Source: a virus. Taken from it: a DNA stretch of 30,031 bases. The translations under genes were made by a program, and so were the position numbers. This document shows positions 5,858 through 13,782 of the stretch, in pieces. Every line of letters starts with the position of its first letter. The stretch's first letter is position 1. The stretch covers positions 1 through 30,031 of IMG/VR virus record IMGVR_UViG_3300020185_001777. One strand, given 5' to 3'. The notes beneath the pieces were generated by a model that worked only from the letters and a program-made list of their open reading frames with translations, had not been told where the DNA came from and did no database searches.

Positions 5858-8563
5858 TTAATCATTAAAATTAAATAAACTATGGAATGTATTGCTGGTA
5901 TCTGTTGCTGACAAATCCCATTTAAGTACATTCAATAAGTTTTCTACTTTCTTATCAACAACTGCTTCTTCCATTGAATCTTCATCAAAGGGTAGTTGTT
6001 TAAACCATTCTGGTATATGCATTTCATCTGTTGGATATGCAATACTAGTATATCCCATGGCATTACTTTTAAGCCTGCATACAATAACTTTCATACCATC
6101 TGTTATTTGCATACTGTATTGATCGCTATTTGCTTTTAGCATATTATTCCAATTAATACTTGCTCTAACATGCCCGGGGATCATTATTTTCTTTTCGTCT
6201 TTGAGTTTTTCTAACTTGTATAAACTAGCACTTTTGTTCATACTAAATGCTTTATTATATGCTTCTGTGTAGTATGTTAAGTTGTTTACACGTTTTGGCA
6301 TACCTTTACGCCAAGGGTCCATTGCTTTAAACTCTTTCTTAAACTCTCTAACATTTGCTAAAACCTTTGTTTCACCATCGCCATTTAGTGTTTGCCCTAA
6401 TATGTCTGATAAAAAGTCTTGCACAAACTCTGGAGTATCTGACCTCTTAAGGTCTAACCCCATTACTTTGAGTTTACCACCTTCGGGTTGATACCCTTCT
6501 AAATCTAATACATTAATAGCATATCTTTTCTTTGTAATAAAGATGCCGGCTCTACCAACTACTTCTCTGCCGGCTTTAAGTATATTACCTTGGCTAGTTG
6601 AAATGTTAAATGAATTTTTTGCAAATAAAGGGAAAGAATCACTAACGGTATCTGATATAGTATCATATAATTTAATTGCACTATCCATGTCTAATTCAAT
6701 GTCTTGCTTTTTACTAATCTCATGAGCACTAAAATACACTGAGTCAGTATCACCATATACTATTGTATCTCCAGTATGATCATACTCGCCTGTGAGCATT
6801 TTGTTTGTCTCTGCTCCCATGTGTCTAGTGATTGCACGACCAGTAAGTGTAGTACTTTGACCTATCCTGTGGTCAAAGAACCTACTACCTGGATTACAAA
6901 TAGCACCATATGTACTGTTAAGTAGAATCTTTCTGACTAACTGTCGCTTATCCCAAAATGCTATGTCTTCTGGCGTTGTTGCTTTTTTCTTTTTAGCCTG
7001 TAACTCTTGTCTTTCTGCATACCATCTCTCCAATAGTCCTGGTATAATACCTTGTACATCTGTTCTGTATATAGTACCATTTGCACTAATGCACCAAGGC
7101 TCATCACTGTTAAACAGCATGTTATATACATCAGCACCTTTGACACTAACTTCTCTTTTATCTTCTAAATCTAATATAAGTGGCTTATCAATATCTTTAG
7201 CCATTACCATTTCATATTCATTTGTACCGAACTTACCTGCCCAGGCATCTGCAAATGACTTCTTCTCAATTTGCATTTTTTCTGTAATTTCTTTGTCTGT
7301 GTACTCTTGTCTTAGTTGCCCAACAATAGTTTCAGGAGCCATATTCAATGCTCTAATAACACTTGGATACAGACTGTTTATATCCATTGATCCTACCCAT
7401 TCATGCATACCTTTCTTAGGAAATGCCACATAGGCACCTGCAACTGTATTCCCCCATGGATTCTCAGAATCTTTGTTTCGCTTTCTATCTGGTATAACCA
7501 TACCGCGTCTGTGTGCTTCATTGATAATAGCAGAGTCAATTGTTTGTACCGCTCCCATTGTTACTGGAAGTAATACTGTATTCTGATGAGCAATCTCACT
7601 AGCAAGACTAATAAATTGTAACTTGTCGTCTAACTTTTTAAGTAGCATTGTGTCTTGAATATTGTATTCTAAAAACAATTCAAAGTCATGATTGTAAAGT
7701 CTATCAAGCGAACCATCATATACAACCTTCTTTTCACCTACTTCCATTTCGCCAATGTAGTCTAGTCTATAACTATGGCGTTCTTCGTAGTTGTATTTTC
7801 TATACAGTTGCATATAGTCTAAATGCACACGACCTACTAGATCATATGTTTGTGTTTCTCTACCGTGATTGATGTATTCTCTTTTAACAATATTCTTATC
7901 AAGTAAACACAGACGCCTTGTTTCGCTTTTACCTAGTACTTTGATAATTCTGTTTACGGTATAAGGAATATCATAACCTTCACTGTTCCAACCACTTAGT
8001 ATATCAGCATCATCAATGAGGCTAAGGAAAGCATCTAACATTGCTTTCTCGCCACCAAATAGTATTGTATCGCCTACATTATCTGCAATCTTTTGTGCTT
8101 GTTCCCAATTAAGTGTTTTAGGTGGAACTGCTAAACATACTATTTTATCCATCCAGTCTAAGTAAACACTGATACTAGTGATAGGCATAAATGCATCTTC
8201 AGGAGAACTATAACCTCTTTCAGGGTCAAAGTCTACCTCAATATCAAAAAAGCATTTGTGTAAGTCTGGTGCATCAACACCCAAGTAATGATCTGCTAAT
8301 ACTCTATTAACAGGCTTTAGGTCGCTTTCGTATGTTTGTTTGTTTTGATATAGTGCTACATTGCGTTTAAAGTCTTTCCAGTTGTTTGCTGTAATCTTGC
8401 TAACTGGGTCACCGAATACACTATGCTGTTTGCCTTTTGGATCATCTACATAAAAGTAGTACCGCATAGGGTGATCAATGATCTTACGTTCGCCTTCTTT
8501 TGTTCGCTCGACTACTCTTACTATGCCTTTGTTCTGTTCAAAAACTGCGTCAACGTAACTCAT
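5858..8563 (-). CDS. 43: Family B replicative DNA polymerase (gp43)
   Basis: At 901 residues it is almost the length of T4 gp43 (898). The 3'-5' exonuclease motifs are FFDIEV at 105-110 (Asp107, Glu109), NSEGYDIPY at 193-201 and YNIQD at 300-304. The polymerase motifs are DINSLYPS at 394-401, KILLNSTYG at 545-553 and YGDTDSVY at 603-610, so both activities should work. The C-terminus ends in FHSLFNFND, similar to the clamp-binding tail of T4 gp43. The start at 8563 overlaps the preceding 86-residue gene by 14 bases, and both should be driven by the sigma70 promoter at 8817-8844. It copies the phage genome, and its tolerance of modified template bases would matter if dpdA acts on the DNA. Confidence 0.97.
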   Translation of the reverse strand: MSYVDAVFEQNKGIVRVVERTKEGERKIIDHPMRYYFYVDDPKGKQHSVFGDPVSKITANNWKDFKRNVALYQNKQTYESDLKPVNRVLADHYLGVDAPDLHKCFFDIEVDFDPERGYSSPEDAFMPITSISVYLDWMDKIVCLAVPPKTLNWEQAQKIADNVGDTILFGGEKAMLDAFLSLIDDADILSGWNSEGYDIPYTVNRIIKVLGKSETRRLCLLDKNIVKREYINHGRETQTYDLVGRVHLDYMQLYRKYNYEERHSYRLDYIGEMEVGEKKVVYDGSLDRLYNHDFELFLEYNIQDTMLLKKLDDKLQFISLASEIAHQNTVLLPVTMGAVQTIDSAIINEAHRRGMVIPDRKRNKDSENPWGNTVAGAYVAFPKKGMHEWVGSMDINSLYPSVIRALNMAPETIVGQLRQEYTDKEITEKMQIEKKSFADAWAGKFGTNEYEMVMAKDIDKPLILDLEDKREVSVKGADVYNMLFNSDEPWCISANGTIYRTDVQGIIPGLLERWYAERQELQAKKKKATTPEDIAFWDKRQLVRKILLNSTYGAICNPGSRFFDHRIGQSTTLTGRAITRHMGAETNKMLTGEYDHTGDTIVYGDTDSVYFSAHEISKKQDIELDMDSAIKLYDTISDTVSDSFPLFAKNSFNISTSQGNILKAGREVVGRAGIFITKKRYAINVLDLEGYQPEGGKLKVMGLDLKRSDTPEFVQDFLSDILGQTLNGDGETKVLANVREFKKEFKAMDPWRKGMPKRVNNLTYYTEAYNKAFSMNKSASLYKLEKLKDEKKIMIPGHVRASINWNNMLKANSDQYSMQITDGMKVIVCRLKSNAMGYTSIAYPTDEMHIPEWFKQLPFDEDSMEEAVVDKKVENLLNVLKWDLSATDTSNTFHSLFNFND

Positions 8564-8810
8564 TTAATTTGTCCGAATATTTTAACATAAATTTATATTT
8601 GCTTGCCTCTGTTATAAACTTTGCATATACTTTTGCAACTGGTTTATAACTGCTTTCAAAGTCTACTTCTTTAGAAAAGGTTGCTTCTTCACCAAATGCA
8701 AAGAAAGGAATCATTGTGTCATGCAACCTATCTTCAAAGATGTGCTCATAGTCAGCATCATCTGTCCATTGCATGTCAAATAAATATACCTTTTCTATAG
8801 TCAGACTCAT
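8550..8810 (-). CDS. Unknown 86-residue protein upstream of polymerase
   Basis: This is a small soluble protein, acidic and aromatic-rich in its first two thirds (EKVYLFDMQWTDDADYEHIF), with a basic helix-like C-terminus (VYAKFITEASKYKFMLKYSD). There is no signal, membrane segment, cysteine or recognised motif. It is the first gene after a sigma70 promoter and overlaps the polymerase start by 14 bases, so translation is coupled. A polymerase-associated role is suggested only by this position. I do not recognise the family. Confidence 0.6.
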   Translation of the reverse strand: MSLTIEKVYLFDMQWTDDADYEHIFEDRLHDTMIPFFAFGEEATFSKEVDFESSYKPVAKVYAKFITEASKYKFMLKYSDKLNELR

Positions 8811-8816
8811 ATTAGT

Positions 8817-8844
8817 AGTATAACAGATAGAACTATATTGTCAA
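8817..8844 (-). promoter_or_regulatory. Sigma70-type promoter for the polymerase operon
   Basis: The minus strand has TTGACA (8844-8839), a 16-base spacer and TATACT (8822-8817), ending 6 bases before the ATG of the 86-residue gene at 8810. The 5' leader must be extremely short or absent, another candidate for leaderless translation. Confidence 0.75.
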
Positions 8845-8870
8845 CCTGTTTTTAGTTTATTGGTCCTGTT

Positions 8871-9137
8871 TTATAAGTGGTCTTTACCAACTGCGGCTAG
8901 AATAGTTTCTAGTGCATCAAACTTATCTGTTTCATCGGTAAATGATGCCTTATGAGCAACTTTAACTGCTTTCATAAGGACTGCTGGTTTAATATCCATT
9001 TCTTCTGCTATTGCCTTAACGGTTTCTCTTAAACCAACTTGGAGTGATTCTACTTCATAAAGGACTTGGTCTCCTTCCTGAACTAGTTTTTTAAGTCTTG
9101 CGACTTCTTCTTGATTGAATGTTTTGTTGAACGCCAT
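8871..9137 (-). CDS. dsbA: DsbA-like dsDNA-binding late transcription protein
   Basis: At 88 residues it is nearly the length of T4 DsbA (89), a small helical dsDNA-binding protein linked to late transcription; this is not the disulfide oxidoreductase of the same name. The helical segment ESLQVGLRETVKAIAEEMDI, followed by KPAVLMKAVKVAHKASF and an acidic final helix (DETDKFDALETILAAVG), parallels the T4 pattern of helix, (R/K)AKDELGV, helix, E-rich helix. It has its own sigma70 promoter (9174-9202), fitting a regulator needed before late transcription. Assignment is by length and pattern only. A generic small helical DNA-binding protein is the alternative. Confidence 0.7.
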   Translation of the reverse strand: MAFNKTFNQEEVARLKKLVQEGDQVLYEVESLQVGLRETVKAIAEEMDIKPAVLMKAVKVAHKASFTDETDKFDALETILAAVGKDHL

Positions 9138-9173
9138 ATAAATCCTGTGTGTATGTTAATAATTATCTAAAGT

Positions 9174-9202
9174 ATTATACTAGAAATAAGTAATGTGGTC
9201 AA
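9174..9202 (-). promoter_or_regulatory. Sigma70 promoter for the DsbA-like gene
   Basis: The minus strand has TTGACC (9202-9197), a 17-base spacer and a perfect TATAAT (9179-9174). It lies 36 bases before the DsbA-like ATG at 9137, so this gene has a normal leader with an AGGAT ribosome site. Confidence 0.85.
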
Positions 9203-9205
9203 GTA

Positions 9206-9511
9206 CTAATATTCAGTACTGGCCTCAAAGTCCCAATCAGGTACATCTAATTCCTCTGCAAGAATTTTCGCAATCTGCGTACCTTCTTCTGCACTAATGT
9301 CATCTTGTGTTAATACCTCATATACTTGAACATCATCTGATTCGTAATGTACAACTTCTGCTTTTACTTTGTTGCCACTGCCATCAAATGATGAAAATAC
9401 TTTGGTTGGAACAACACTTTGTACTATGTCAAAGAAGTCTACAATATCATCACGTGATATTTCATCCTCTACGACTATTCTTACAAAGTGTTTTCTTACC
9501 TTATCTACCAT
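9206..9511 (-). CDS. Unknown acidic 101-residue protein
   Basis: The protein is strongly acidic and probably an alpha/beta fold. An N-terminal strand (KHFVRIVVEDE) leads to an acidic helix (RDDIVDFFDIVQSVV), then beta strands (KAEVVHYESDDVQVYEVL), and the tail ends DWDFEASTEY. There is no membrane segment or signal. It starts 5 bases after the stop of the EF-hand membrane protein and has no good ribosome site of its own, so coupled translation is likely. High acidity is a feature of small DNA-mimic inhibitors, but nothing specific supports that here. I do not recognise the family. Confidence 0.6.
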   Translation of the reverse strand: MVDKVRKHFVRIVVEDEISRDDIVDFFDIVQSVVPTKVFSSFDGSGNKVKAEVVHYESDDVQVYEVLTQDDISAEEGTQIAKILAEELDVPDWDFEASTEY

Positions 9512-9516
9512 AGTAA

Positions 9517-9843
9517 TTACTTACCTTTACTAAATGCTTGAGCACCAAAGAAGGCGGCAACAATACCTGCTACTGCTACAAAGTATGTAGCGGCCATATC
9601 GCCTAGTATCTCACTTGCTTGATTTAGTCCAGCCAATACTGCAATTACTACAGCAAATGGATATAAAAGCATACCACTTAGTGCGAACCAAGCCATGCTA
9701 CGTTGAGCATCTCTCATTGCATCTAAATCTTCCAGTTCTTTTCTTTTGAACTCTAGGAACATTTGCTCTTCTTGTTTTGAAACCTTTCCATCTCCATTTG
9801 TATCAGCCGGATGATGTATTGCTGTATTACTTTCGTCTGCCAT
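9517..9843 (-). CDS. Membrane protein with EF-hand loop, possible holin
   Basis: Residues 14-25 (DTNGDGKVSKQE) are a textbook EF-hand calcium loop, with Asp14, Asn16, Asp18, Gly19, Val21 and Glu25 all in place. A charged coiled helix follows (EQMFLEFKRKELEDLDAMRD), then two hydrophobic spans at about 49-71 and 84-103 and a basic tail (FSKGK). This looks like a family seen in marine T4-like phages. Two spans with a charged C-terminus resemble class II holins, and the phage must have a holin, but calcium binding would be unusual for one. The start at 9843 follows AGGAG. It belongs to the late transcript of the upstream fibre-like gene. Confidence 0.6.
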   Translation of the reverse strand: MADESNTAIHHPADTNGDGKVSKQEEQMFLEFKRKELEDLDAMRDAQRSMAWFALSGMLLYPFAVVIAVLAGLNQASEILGDMAATYFVAVAGIVAAFFGAQAFSKGK

Positions 9844-9856
9844 TTATGTTCTCCTA

Positions 9857-10969
9857 CTAACTTATGACTGCTCTGTCTGTTACTCTTCTCCAGTTAGTGC
9901 CATCACTAAATGCCATTACTGGACCCCCTGTGTCATTGGTTACATAAATCATATGCCCAATGTATGCAGATGCATCAGGTACTGATAAAACTGCATATCG
10001 TGGAAACTCAACTGGTCCTCCACTTGTTTCAACTACGCCATAGTCACTGTTGACCAGTGCAACTACTGAATCTGTTAAATTACCATAGTCTAAACTGTCT
10101 GTTGCTGAGGCTGTAATTGCACCGTAATCACTTACGGTTTCAAATAAAATTGATGAAACAGTACCACCTACTGATAGTTTTGCTTCTGCTTCATTATATG
10201 TAAATGCAGTTGAACCACCTAATGAACCACTGTCATTATATTGTACATTTGTATTACTACCTGCTGGGGTGGCATCTACATTTGCAAAACTTACTGTACC
10301 ACTACCATCTGTTGTTAATACTTGGTTAGCACTACCATCTGCTGTTGGCATTGTGTAAACACCATTAACAATTAATGTATTTGCTTTAACAACATTAGGT
10401 GCACCGTTTGGTGCTATACTTCCTGTTACATTACCACTTAGGTTACCAACAAAAGCACCAGCACTAAATGTTTGACCATTAACTGTCCATTCGCCTTCTT
10501 CTTCGTCCCAACGAATGTAAACGTTACTTTCGTTACCACGATTAATTAATATTCCTGCGTTAGCAGTTGCGGGTTGGTTTGAAGGAAGGTCGCTGTTTAA
10601 AACTATTTCATTGTCAGCAATATTGAGAGTCTCGGTATTGATTATAGATTGTGTACCGTTTACAATTAAATTACCTGTTATGGTAACATCATTTGCAAAG
10701 GTATTATCTGTATCAACTCTGGCAAAACTTGTACTATTAATAGTATCTAATGTGTCTGCATCACCTACAGTGAGTTTGCTCCATGCTACACTACCGTCTG
10801 AAACGGTTGCTATTTTAAGTAATGTATTACTAGAATCGAACCAAAGATCACCTGTCGAGATATGATTGACGTCACTGGGTGCGTCAGATGTCCCGTATAT
10901 TCTAGAACCGCGTTTTCCGATTCTAAAACTGCTTTGCGAGGTACCTTTGGCATTCATTATGATTGCCAT
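9857..10969 (-). CDS. Virion/tail fibre-like structural protein
   Basis: This 370-residue beta-rich protein is of the marine T4-like fibre type. Signs are an LIVNGTQSIINTETLNIADNE segment, the module INRGNESNVYIRWDE shared with the 590-residue fibre protein at 13881-15653 (there IERGDSNNVFIGWDE), Gly/Ser/Thr/Asn-rich repeats and a C-terminal MAFSDGTNWRRVTDRAVIS cap. It probably sits on the tail or baseplate and may contact the host. The start used is 10969, after GGAGAGC; an in-frame ATG at 10957 is possible. It is preceded by a late promoter and an unusual three-hairpin leader (10998-11047). Confidence 0.75.
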   Translation of the reverse strand: MAIIMNAKGTSQSSFRIGKRGSRIYGTSDAPSDVNHISTGDLWFDSSNTLLKIATVSDGSVAWSKLTVGDADTLDTINSTSFARVDTDNTFANDVTITGNLIVNGTQSIINTETLNIADNEIVLNSDLPSNQPATANAGILINRGNESNVYIRWDEEEGEWTVNGQTFSAGAFVGNLSGNVTGSIAPNGAPNVVKANTLIVNGVYTMPTADGSANQVLTTDGSGTVSFANVDATPAGSNTNVQYNDSGSLGGSTAFTYNEAEAKLSVGGTVSSILFETVSDYGAITASATDSLDYGNLTDSVVALVNSDYGVVETSGGPVEFPRYAVLSVPDASAYIGHMIYVTNDTGGPVMAFSDGTNWRRVTDRAVIS

Positions 10970-10997
10970 TCGTTACTGCTCTCCAATATGTACTTGT

Positions 10998-11047
10998 CTA
11001 GCATTCTGCTAGTCTACATGTAAACATGTAGTCAAATCCTATTAGGA
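10998..11047 (-). promoter_or_regulatory. Three consecutive inverted repeats in a fibre-gene leader
   Basis: Three perfect inverted repeats lie back to back: CTAGCA-TTC-TGCTAG (10998-11012), CTACATGT-AA-ACATGTAG (11014-11031) and TCCTA-T-TAGGA (11037-11047). All fall inside the predicted 5' leader, since transcription from the late promoter should begin near 11050. None is followed by a U-run on the minus strand, so they are not obvious terminators. A stability, translation-control or recombination role is possible. Confidence 0.75.
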
Positions 11048-11055
11048 CTTAACTA

Positions 11056-11063
11056 TATTTATC
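11056..11063 (-). promoter_or_regulatory. Late promoter GATAAATA, minus strand
   Basis: The minus-strand GATAAATA lies about 87 bases upstream of the fibre-like ATG at 10969. It stands 5 bases from an opposing TATAAATA at 11069-11076, giving a compact divergent pair. Confidence 0.75.
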
Positions 11064-11068
11064 TTTTT

Positions 11069-11076
11069 TATAAATA
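11069..11076 (+). promoter_or_regulatory. Late promoter TATAAATA, plus strand
   Basis: This is a perfect T4 late consensus ending only 5 bases before the ATG at 11082. As T4 late transcription starts a few bases after this box, the message should begin at or next to the ATG, meaning a leaderless mRNA. Confidence 0.75.
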
Positions 11077-11081
11077 TATGT

Positions 11082-11750
11082 ATGAGTACAGAATATACTA
11101 AATGGACTGTAGATAGGATACTTGATACAGCACCAATAGAAACAGACAAACTACATGTAATGGATGTTGATAACTTTATGCATCCAGATTTGTACGCACA
11201 GGTACAAAATTGCATACCATGGAATAATTGGCAAAACGAAGAATTACCAGGCAGACACGGCTATCATATTAGTCCAGATGAATCGCAAGAAGCATTACAA
11301 ATAGCCACAGAATATGTATATAATAACCAAGAGGTTTTAGATGCAATAGGTAATGTTATGAATATGTCAAGTAATGTAAACATTAATCAACCTTTTATGT
11401 GGATGGACACAAACAAAAATTCTGTTCATGATGTGCATGTAGACCACCCTTCCTATTATTATACAGTTCAGCATTCATTAGCAGACAACGATGAATTTGC
11501 ACATACTGGTACAATGTTTTGGGAGGTTGATTGTGCGTATGATCGGGCAATCGATGAAGGATTAGATCCTACCTTTGGAGAGGATAGTAAATTAGTACGA
11601 ATGGGGCACCAAATGCCTTACATACCTAATAGGGCATACATATTACCAAGAAGCAGTAAAGGTTGGCATAGTTGTCCGGACCTAACAGTAGAGCCAGATA
11701 CTATGCAAAGGGTTATGGTTTATTTAATTGCTACTCTTAGGAAAACTTAA
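11082..11750 (+). CDS. Putative Fe(II)/2-oxoglutarate-dependent oxygenase
   Basis: This 222-residue protein fits the cupin-like 2OG oxygenase pattern. The metal ligands would be His119-x-Asp121 (in VHDVHVDHP) and distal His196 (in SKGWHSC), with Arg210 (MQRVMVYLIA) as the 2OG-binding basic residue. The strands between them (TGTMFWEV, NRAYILPRS) fit a double-stranded beta helix. Such enzymes hydroxylate proteins, small molecules or nucleic acids and are common in marine T4-like phages. Its substrate is unknown. It is a lone plus-strand gene with its own late promoter and no leader, and its end overlaps the convergent gene at 11737 by 14 bases. The unusual orientation suggests separate acquisition. 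Confidence 0.7.
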   Translation: MSTEYTKWTVDRILDTAPIETDKLHVMDVDNFMHPDLYAQVQNCIPWNNWQNEELPGRHGYHISPDESQEALQIATEYVYNNQEVLDAIGNVMNMSSNVNINQPFMWMDTNKNSVHDVHVDHPSYYYTVQHSLADNDEFAHTGTMFWEVDCAYDRAIDEGLDPTFGEDSKLVRMGHQMPYIPNRAYILPRSSKGWHSCPDLTVEPDTMQRVMVYLIATLRKT

Positions 11751-12480
11751 CTCTATTCAAGTAAGTTTCTTTACCACGTGACATCTTGCCTTGTGTATGA
11801 TCTTTAACATACCCTGTAAGTGATACAATATCGCCTACCTCAGGACCGTTAGTAGATGAAAAGAATTTTACAATATTGTGATCACCTTCTTTGGCAACAT
11901 ACAAGTAACTGTTACTTCTCCATATAAATTTCTTGTGAAGTATTTCAAGATTAAATGTTTCACGATCATGTAACGTTCCAACATACCGACTGTGTTGTGC
12001 AAGTTCTTTTTCCATTTTATTAAATGCACGTTGTTTCTGCCCATTTTCATAAACACTAGGCAAACTAGCAATAATACCAATATCTTTATATTGCACAAAC
12101 TCTTTGTTAATAAGACCAAGTATGGTTCTTTCAAAGTCACTGATATCTCTTTTAATTGCTTTAAGACTTAGACCTTTGAAGTATTTAATCATGTGAGCAA
12201 CATTGTCACTATCAGAATCAATAACTTCGACATCTTTATAATATTTAGATAAAGTGCTTTTAATACTATTTGTTTTAAATTTCTCAATACCTAGATGGTT
12301 ATTGATTATAAAAAGGTTAGGCAATTTCTTTTGATAACCATTTTCATCTTCTTCGATGTTGGCATCCTTTTTGATGTAACCACCATTTACTCTGTTTACT
12401 GCTACTGACAATGAAAGAAGATCAGTAAGACTATACTGATCCTCAAACCATTTACCTGTTTTTGCTTTTTGTATATTCAT
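11737..12480 (-). CDS. Unknown protein with OB-like C-terminus
   Basis: The 247-residue lysine-rich protein has no family I can name. The middle part is alpha/beta with an FIINNHLGIEKF strand and a YKDIGIIASLPSV strand. The C-terminal ~35 residues (GDIVSLTGYVKDH ... ETYLNRVKFS) resemble the small OB-like tail found at the end of some phage and plasmid nucleic-acid proteins, where a GTVKxH...T.LxRV pattern recurs. It is the last of three genes linked by TAATG overlaps behind the early promoter at 13155-13183, so a role in DNA or RNA metabolism is plausible, but this is inference. Confidence 0.55.
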   Translation of the reverse strand: MNIQKAKTGKWFEDQYSLTDLLSLSVAVNRVNGGYIKKDANIEEDENGYQKKLPNLFIINNHLGIEKFKTNSIKSTLSKYYKDVEVIDSDSDNVAHMIKYFKGLSLKAIKRDISDFERTILGLINKEFVQYKDIGIIASLPSVYENGQKQRAFNKMEKELAQHSRYVGTLHDRETFNLEILHKKFIWRSNSYLYVAKEGDHNIVKFFSSTNGPEVGDIVSLTGYVKDHTQGKMSRGKETYLNRVKFS

Positions 12481-12737
12481 TAAGCGGCCTCTATCATTGA
12501 AAGTGGAACACTATATGAACGACCTCGCATATCTACAATGGCCTTCTTAACATTCACTTTGGTAATAATACCAGGTGTGCGTTTTGTTTTTTGAACAACA
12601 AATACATTGTCACCAACACTTAGACTTGCTTTAGCATTAAGTGTTTTAACAGAATTAGTAAATGCAGATAACTCGTTAAGTTCTGATAAACTAAAGTTAC
12701 TGTTTTTAATTGCTTGTTTAATTTCTAAAAGTTCCAT
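12480..12737 (-). CDS. Small protein with KOW/SH3-like barrel
   Basis: The 85-residue protein has two parts: an N-terminal helical half (LLEIKQAIKNSNFSLSELNEL and following) and a C-terminal 45-residue barrel-like half (VGDNVFVVQKTKRTPGIITKV ... AIVDMRGRSYSVPLSMIE). The second half has the look of a KOW or SH3-type domain, with its VGD start, central G-I-I-T-K-V strand and final PLS strand. Such small barrels often bind RNA, DNA or the transcription machinery. It is joined to both neighbours by TAATG overlaps. No more exact function can be given. Confidence 0.6.
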   Translation of the reverse strand: MELLEIKQAIKNSNFSLSELNELSAFTNSVKTLNAKASLSVGDNVFVVQKTKRTPGIITKVNVKKAIVDMRGRSYSVPLSMIEAA

Positions 12738-13114
12738 TATACGTTCCTCACTATGTTTGCATTACTATAATCTAAGATGTTACCTTTCTCATCTCTACCA
12801 GGAGATGTTGTAGCATGTAAAATGCTATCAAACTCTCTAATATCAATACCAGTTCTATTAAGAACACTATCAATAACTCTATCTCTCATCACCTTAAGAT
12901 GAGGAACATTAACACTTACAGGATACTCAGAACCTTCTGGGTGGTCAATGTTTTCTTCATGTCCATACCACATTTCTTCTAACGAAGTAAGTTGTATATT
13001 TACAGATTTGCCATCATCTTCGTTGGCATTGTAGCAAGTAAAAGAACCAATATGATATCCAGGTATGGAAACAATTTTGTCCTTGCTTTGATTTTTTGTA
13101 TTTAAGTTTTGCAT
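12737..13114 (-). CDS. Unknown 125-residue protein, first gene of an early trio
   Basis: A soluble acidic protein with no recognised family. Features are a glycine/aromatic stretch (IPGYHIGSFTCYNANEDDGK), an acidic helix (SLEEMWYGHEENIDHPEG), a strand-helix pair (SVNVPHLKVMRDRVIDSVL) and a flexible tail. There is no membrane segment or signal. The ATG at 13114 follows AGGAGG with ideal spacing, and the sigma70 promoter at 13155-13183 lies 40 bases upstream, so it should be strongly and early expressed. Two further genes follow through TAATG overlaps. Confidence 0.6.
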   Translation of the reverse strand: MQNLNTKNQSKDKIVSIPGYHIGSFTCYNANEDDGKSVNIQLTSLEEMWYGHEENIDHPEGSEYPVSVNVPHLKVMRDRVIDSVLNRTGIDIREFDSILHATTSPGRDEKGNILDYSNANIVRNV

Positions 13115-13154
13115 TAAGACCTCCTACCGTCTGTGTTTGCTAAATTATGTATAT

Positions 13155-13183
13155 ATTATAGCAAATTATAGGGTCGAGGTCAA
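13155..13183 (-). promoter_or_regulatory. Sigma70 promoter for the 13114-11737 trio
   Basis: The minus strand has TTGACC (13183-13178), a 17-base spacer and TATAAT (13160-13155). The -35 box overlaps the stop codon of the HAD gene, a sign of compact packing. Confidence 0.85.
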
Positions 13184-13776
13184 CCTTTTTGCACAATTAA
13201 ATTGTATATTTCTTCCCAATTTTTGCACACATTTGCAGGACCATCGTAGTGCATATTATGTCCATGCTCTACTAAAACACCTTGTAATCCAGCATCTATA
13301 CCCCAATCAACATTTTGTGGTTTGTCTTCTATCCAAAATGCTCCTGGATATTTTTTACCAAACTCTAACAATATTTCGTCTTTGTCTGCGCCTGTGTCTA
13401 AACAAATAACTTCTTTAAAACAGTCATCACCAAACAGTTTATTTAAGTTCTTAGTTCTAAGTTCTTGTGCGTAAGGGTCTAAACTCAAACTTGTAATTGC
13501 TACAAATTGATATTGATGTTGCTCGTGTAACTTCTTAACAAAGTATTGAGCATCACGAAGTGGAGGAAGGAATCCTATTGCCGCACTTTCATTAAAGTTT
13601 TTAATTACTTGATCACCAGTAGAGTCGTTTCTTAGATCAAACTTTTCTCTAATGCTGTAATGTAACCTGTGATTTTCTACTGGAAAGTGTCCTCTGTGTT
13701 CCATCCAATTATGGAATGCAAACTCCCAGTCCAATACTACGCCATCGCAATCTGTTAATATAATTTTATTTTTCAT
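13180..13776 (-). CDS. HAD-family phosphatase (deoxynucleotidase-like)
   Basis: Starting at ATG 13776, the 198-residue protein carries HAD motif I TDCDGV (Asp9 nucleophile, Asp11 acid/base), motif II at VAITS, and motif III at FWIEDKPQNVDWG, with acidic Glu-Asp for magnesium. The cap region between motifs I and II is helical. Related phage proteins are usually called 5'(3')-deoxyribonucleotidases or HAD phosphatases. A role in nucleotide turnover is likely but the substrate is not fixed by the sequence. An upstream in-frame ATG at 13791 lies inside the -10 region of the promoter and is unlikely to be used. The ATG at 13776 falls at about +1 of that promoter, so the mRNA looks leaderless. Confidence 0.85.
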   Translation of the reverse strand: MKNKIILTDCDGVVLDWEFAFHNWMEHRGHFPVENHRLHYSIREKFDLRNDSTGDQVIKNFNESAAIGFLPPLRDAQYFVKKLHEQHQYQFVAITSLSLDPYAQELRTKNLNKLFGDDCFKEVICLDTGADKDEILLEFGKKYPGAFWIEDKPQNVDWGIDAGLQGVLVEHGHNMHYDGPANVCKNWEEIYNLIVQKG

Positions 13777-13782
13777 ACATGT

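Noticed and set aside
6963-7433. Long plus-strand ORF inside the polymerase gene
   Set aside because: The minus frame has all polymerase motifs in order; the plus frame shows no recognisable protein features.
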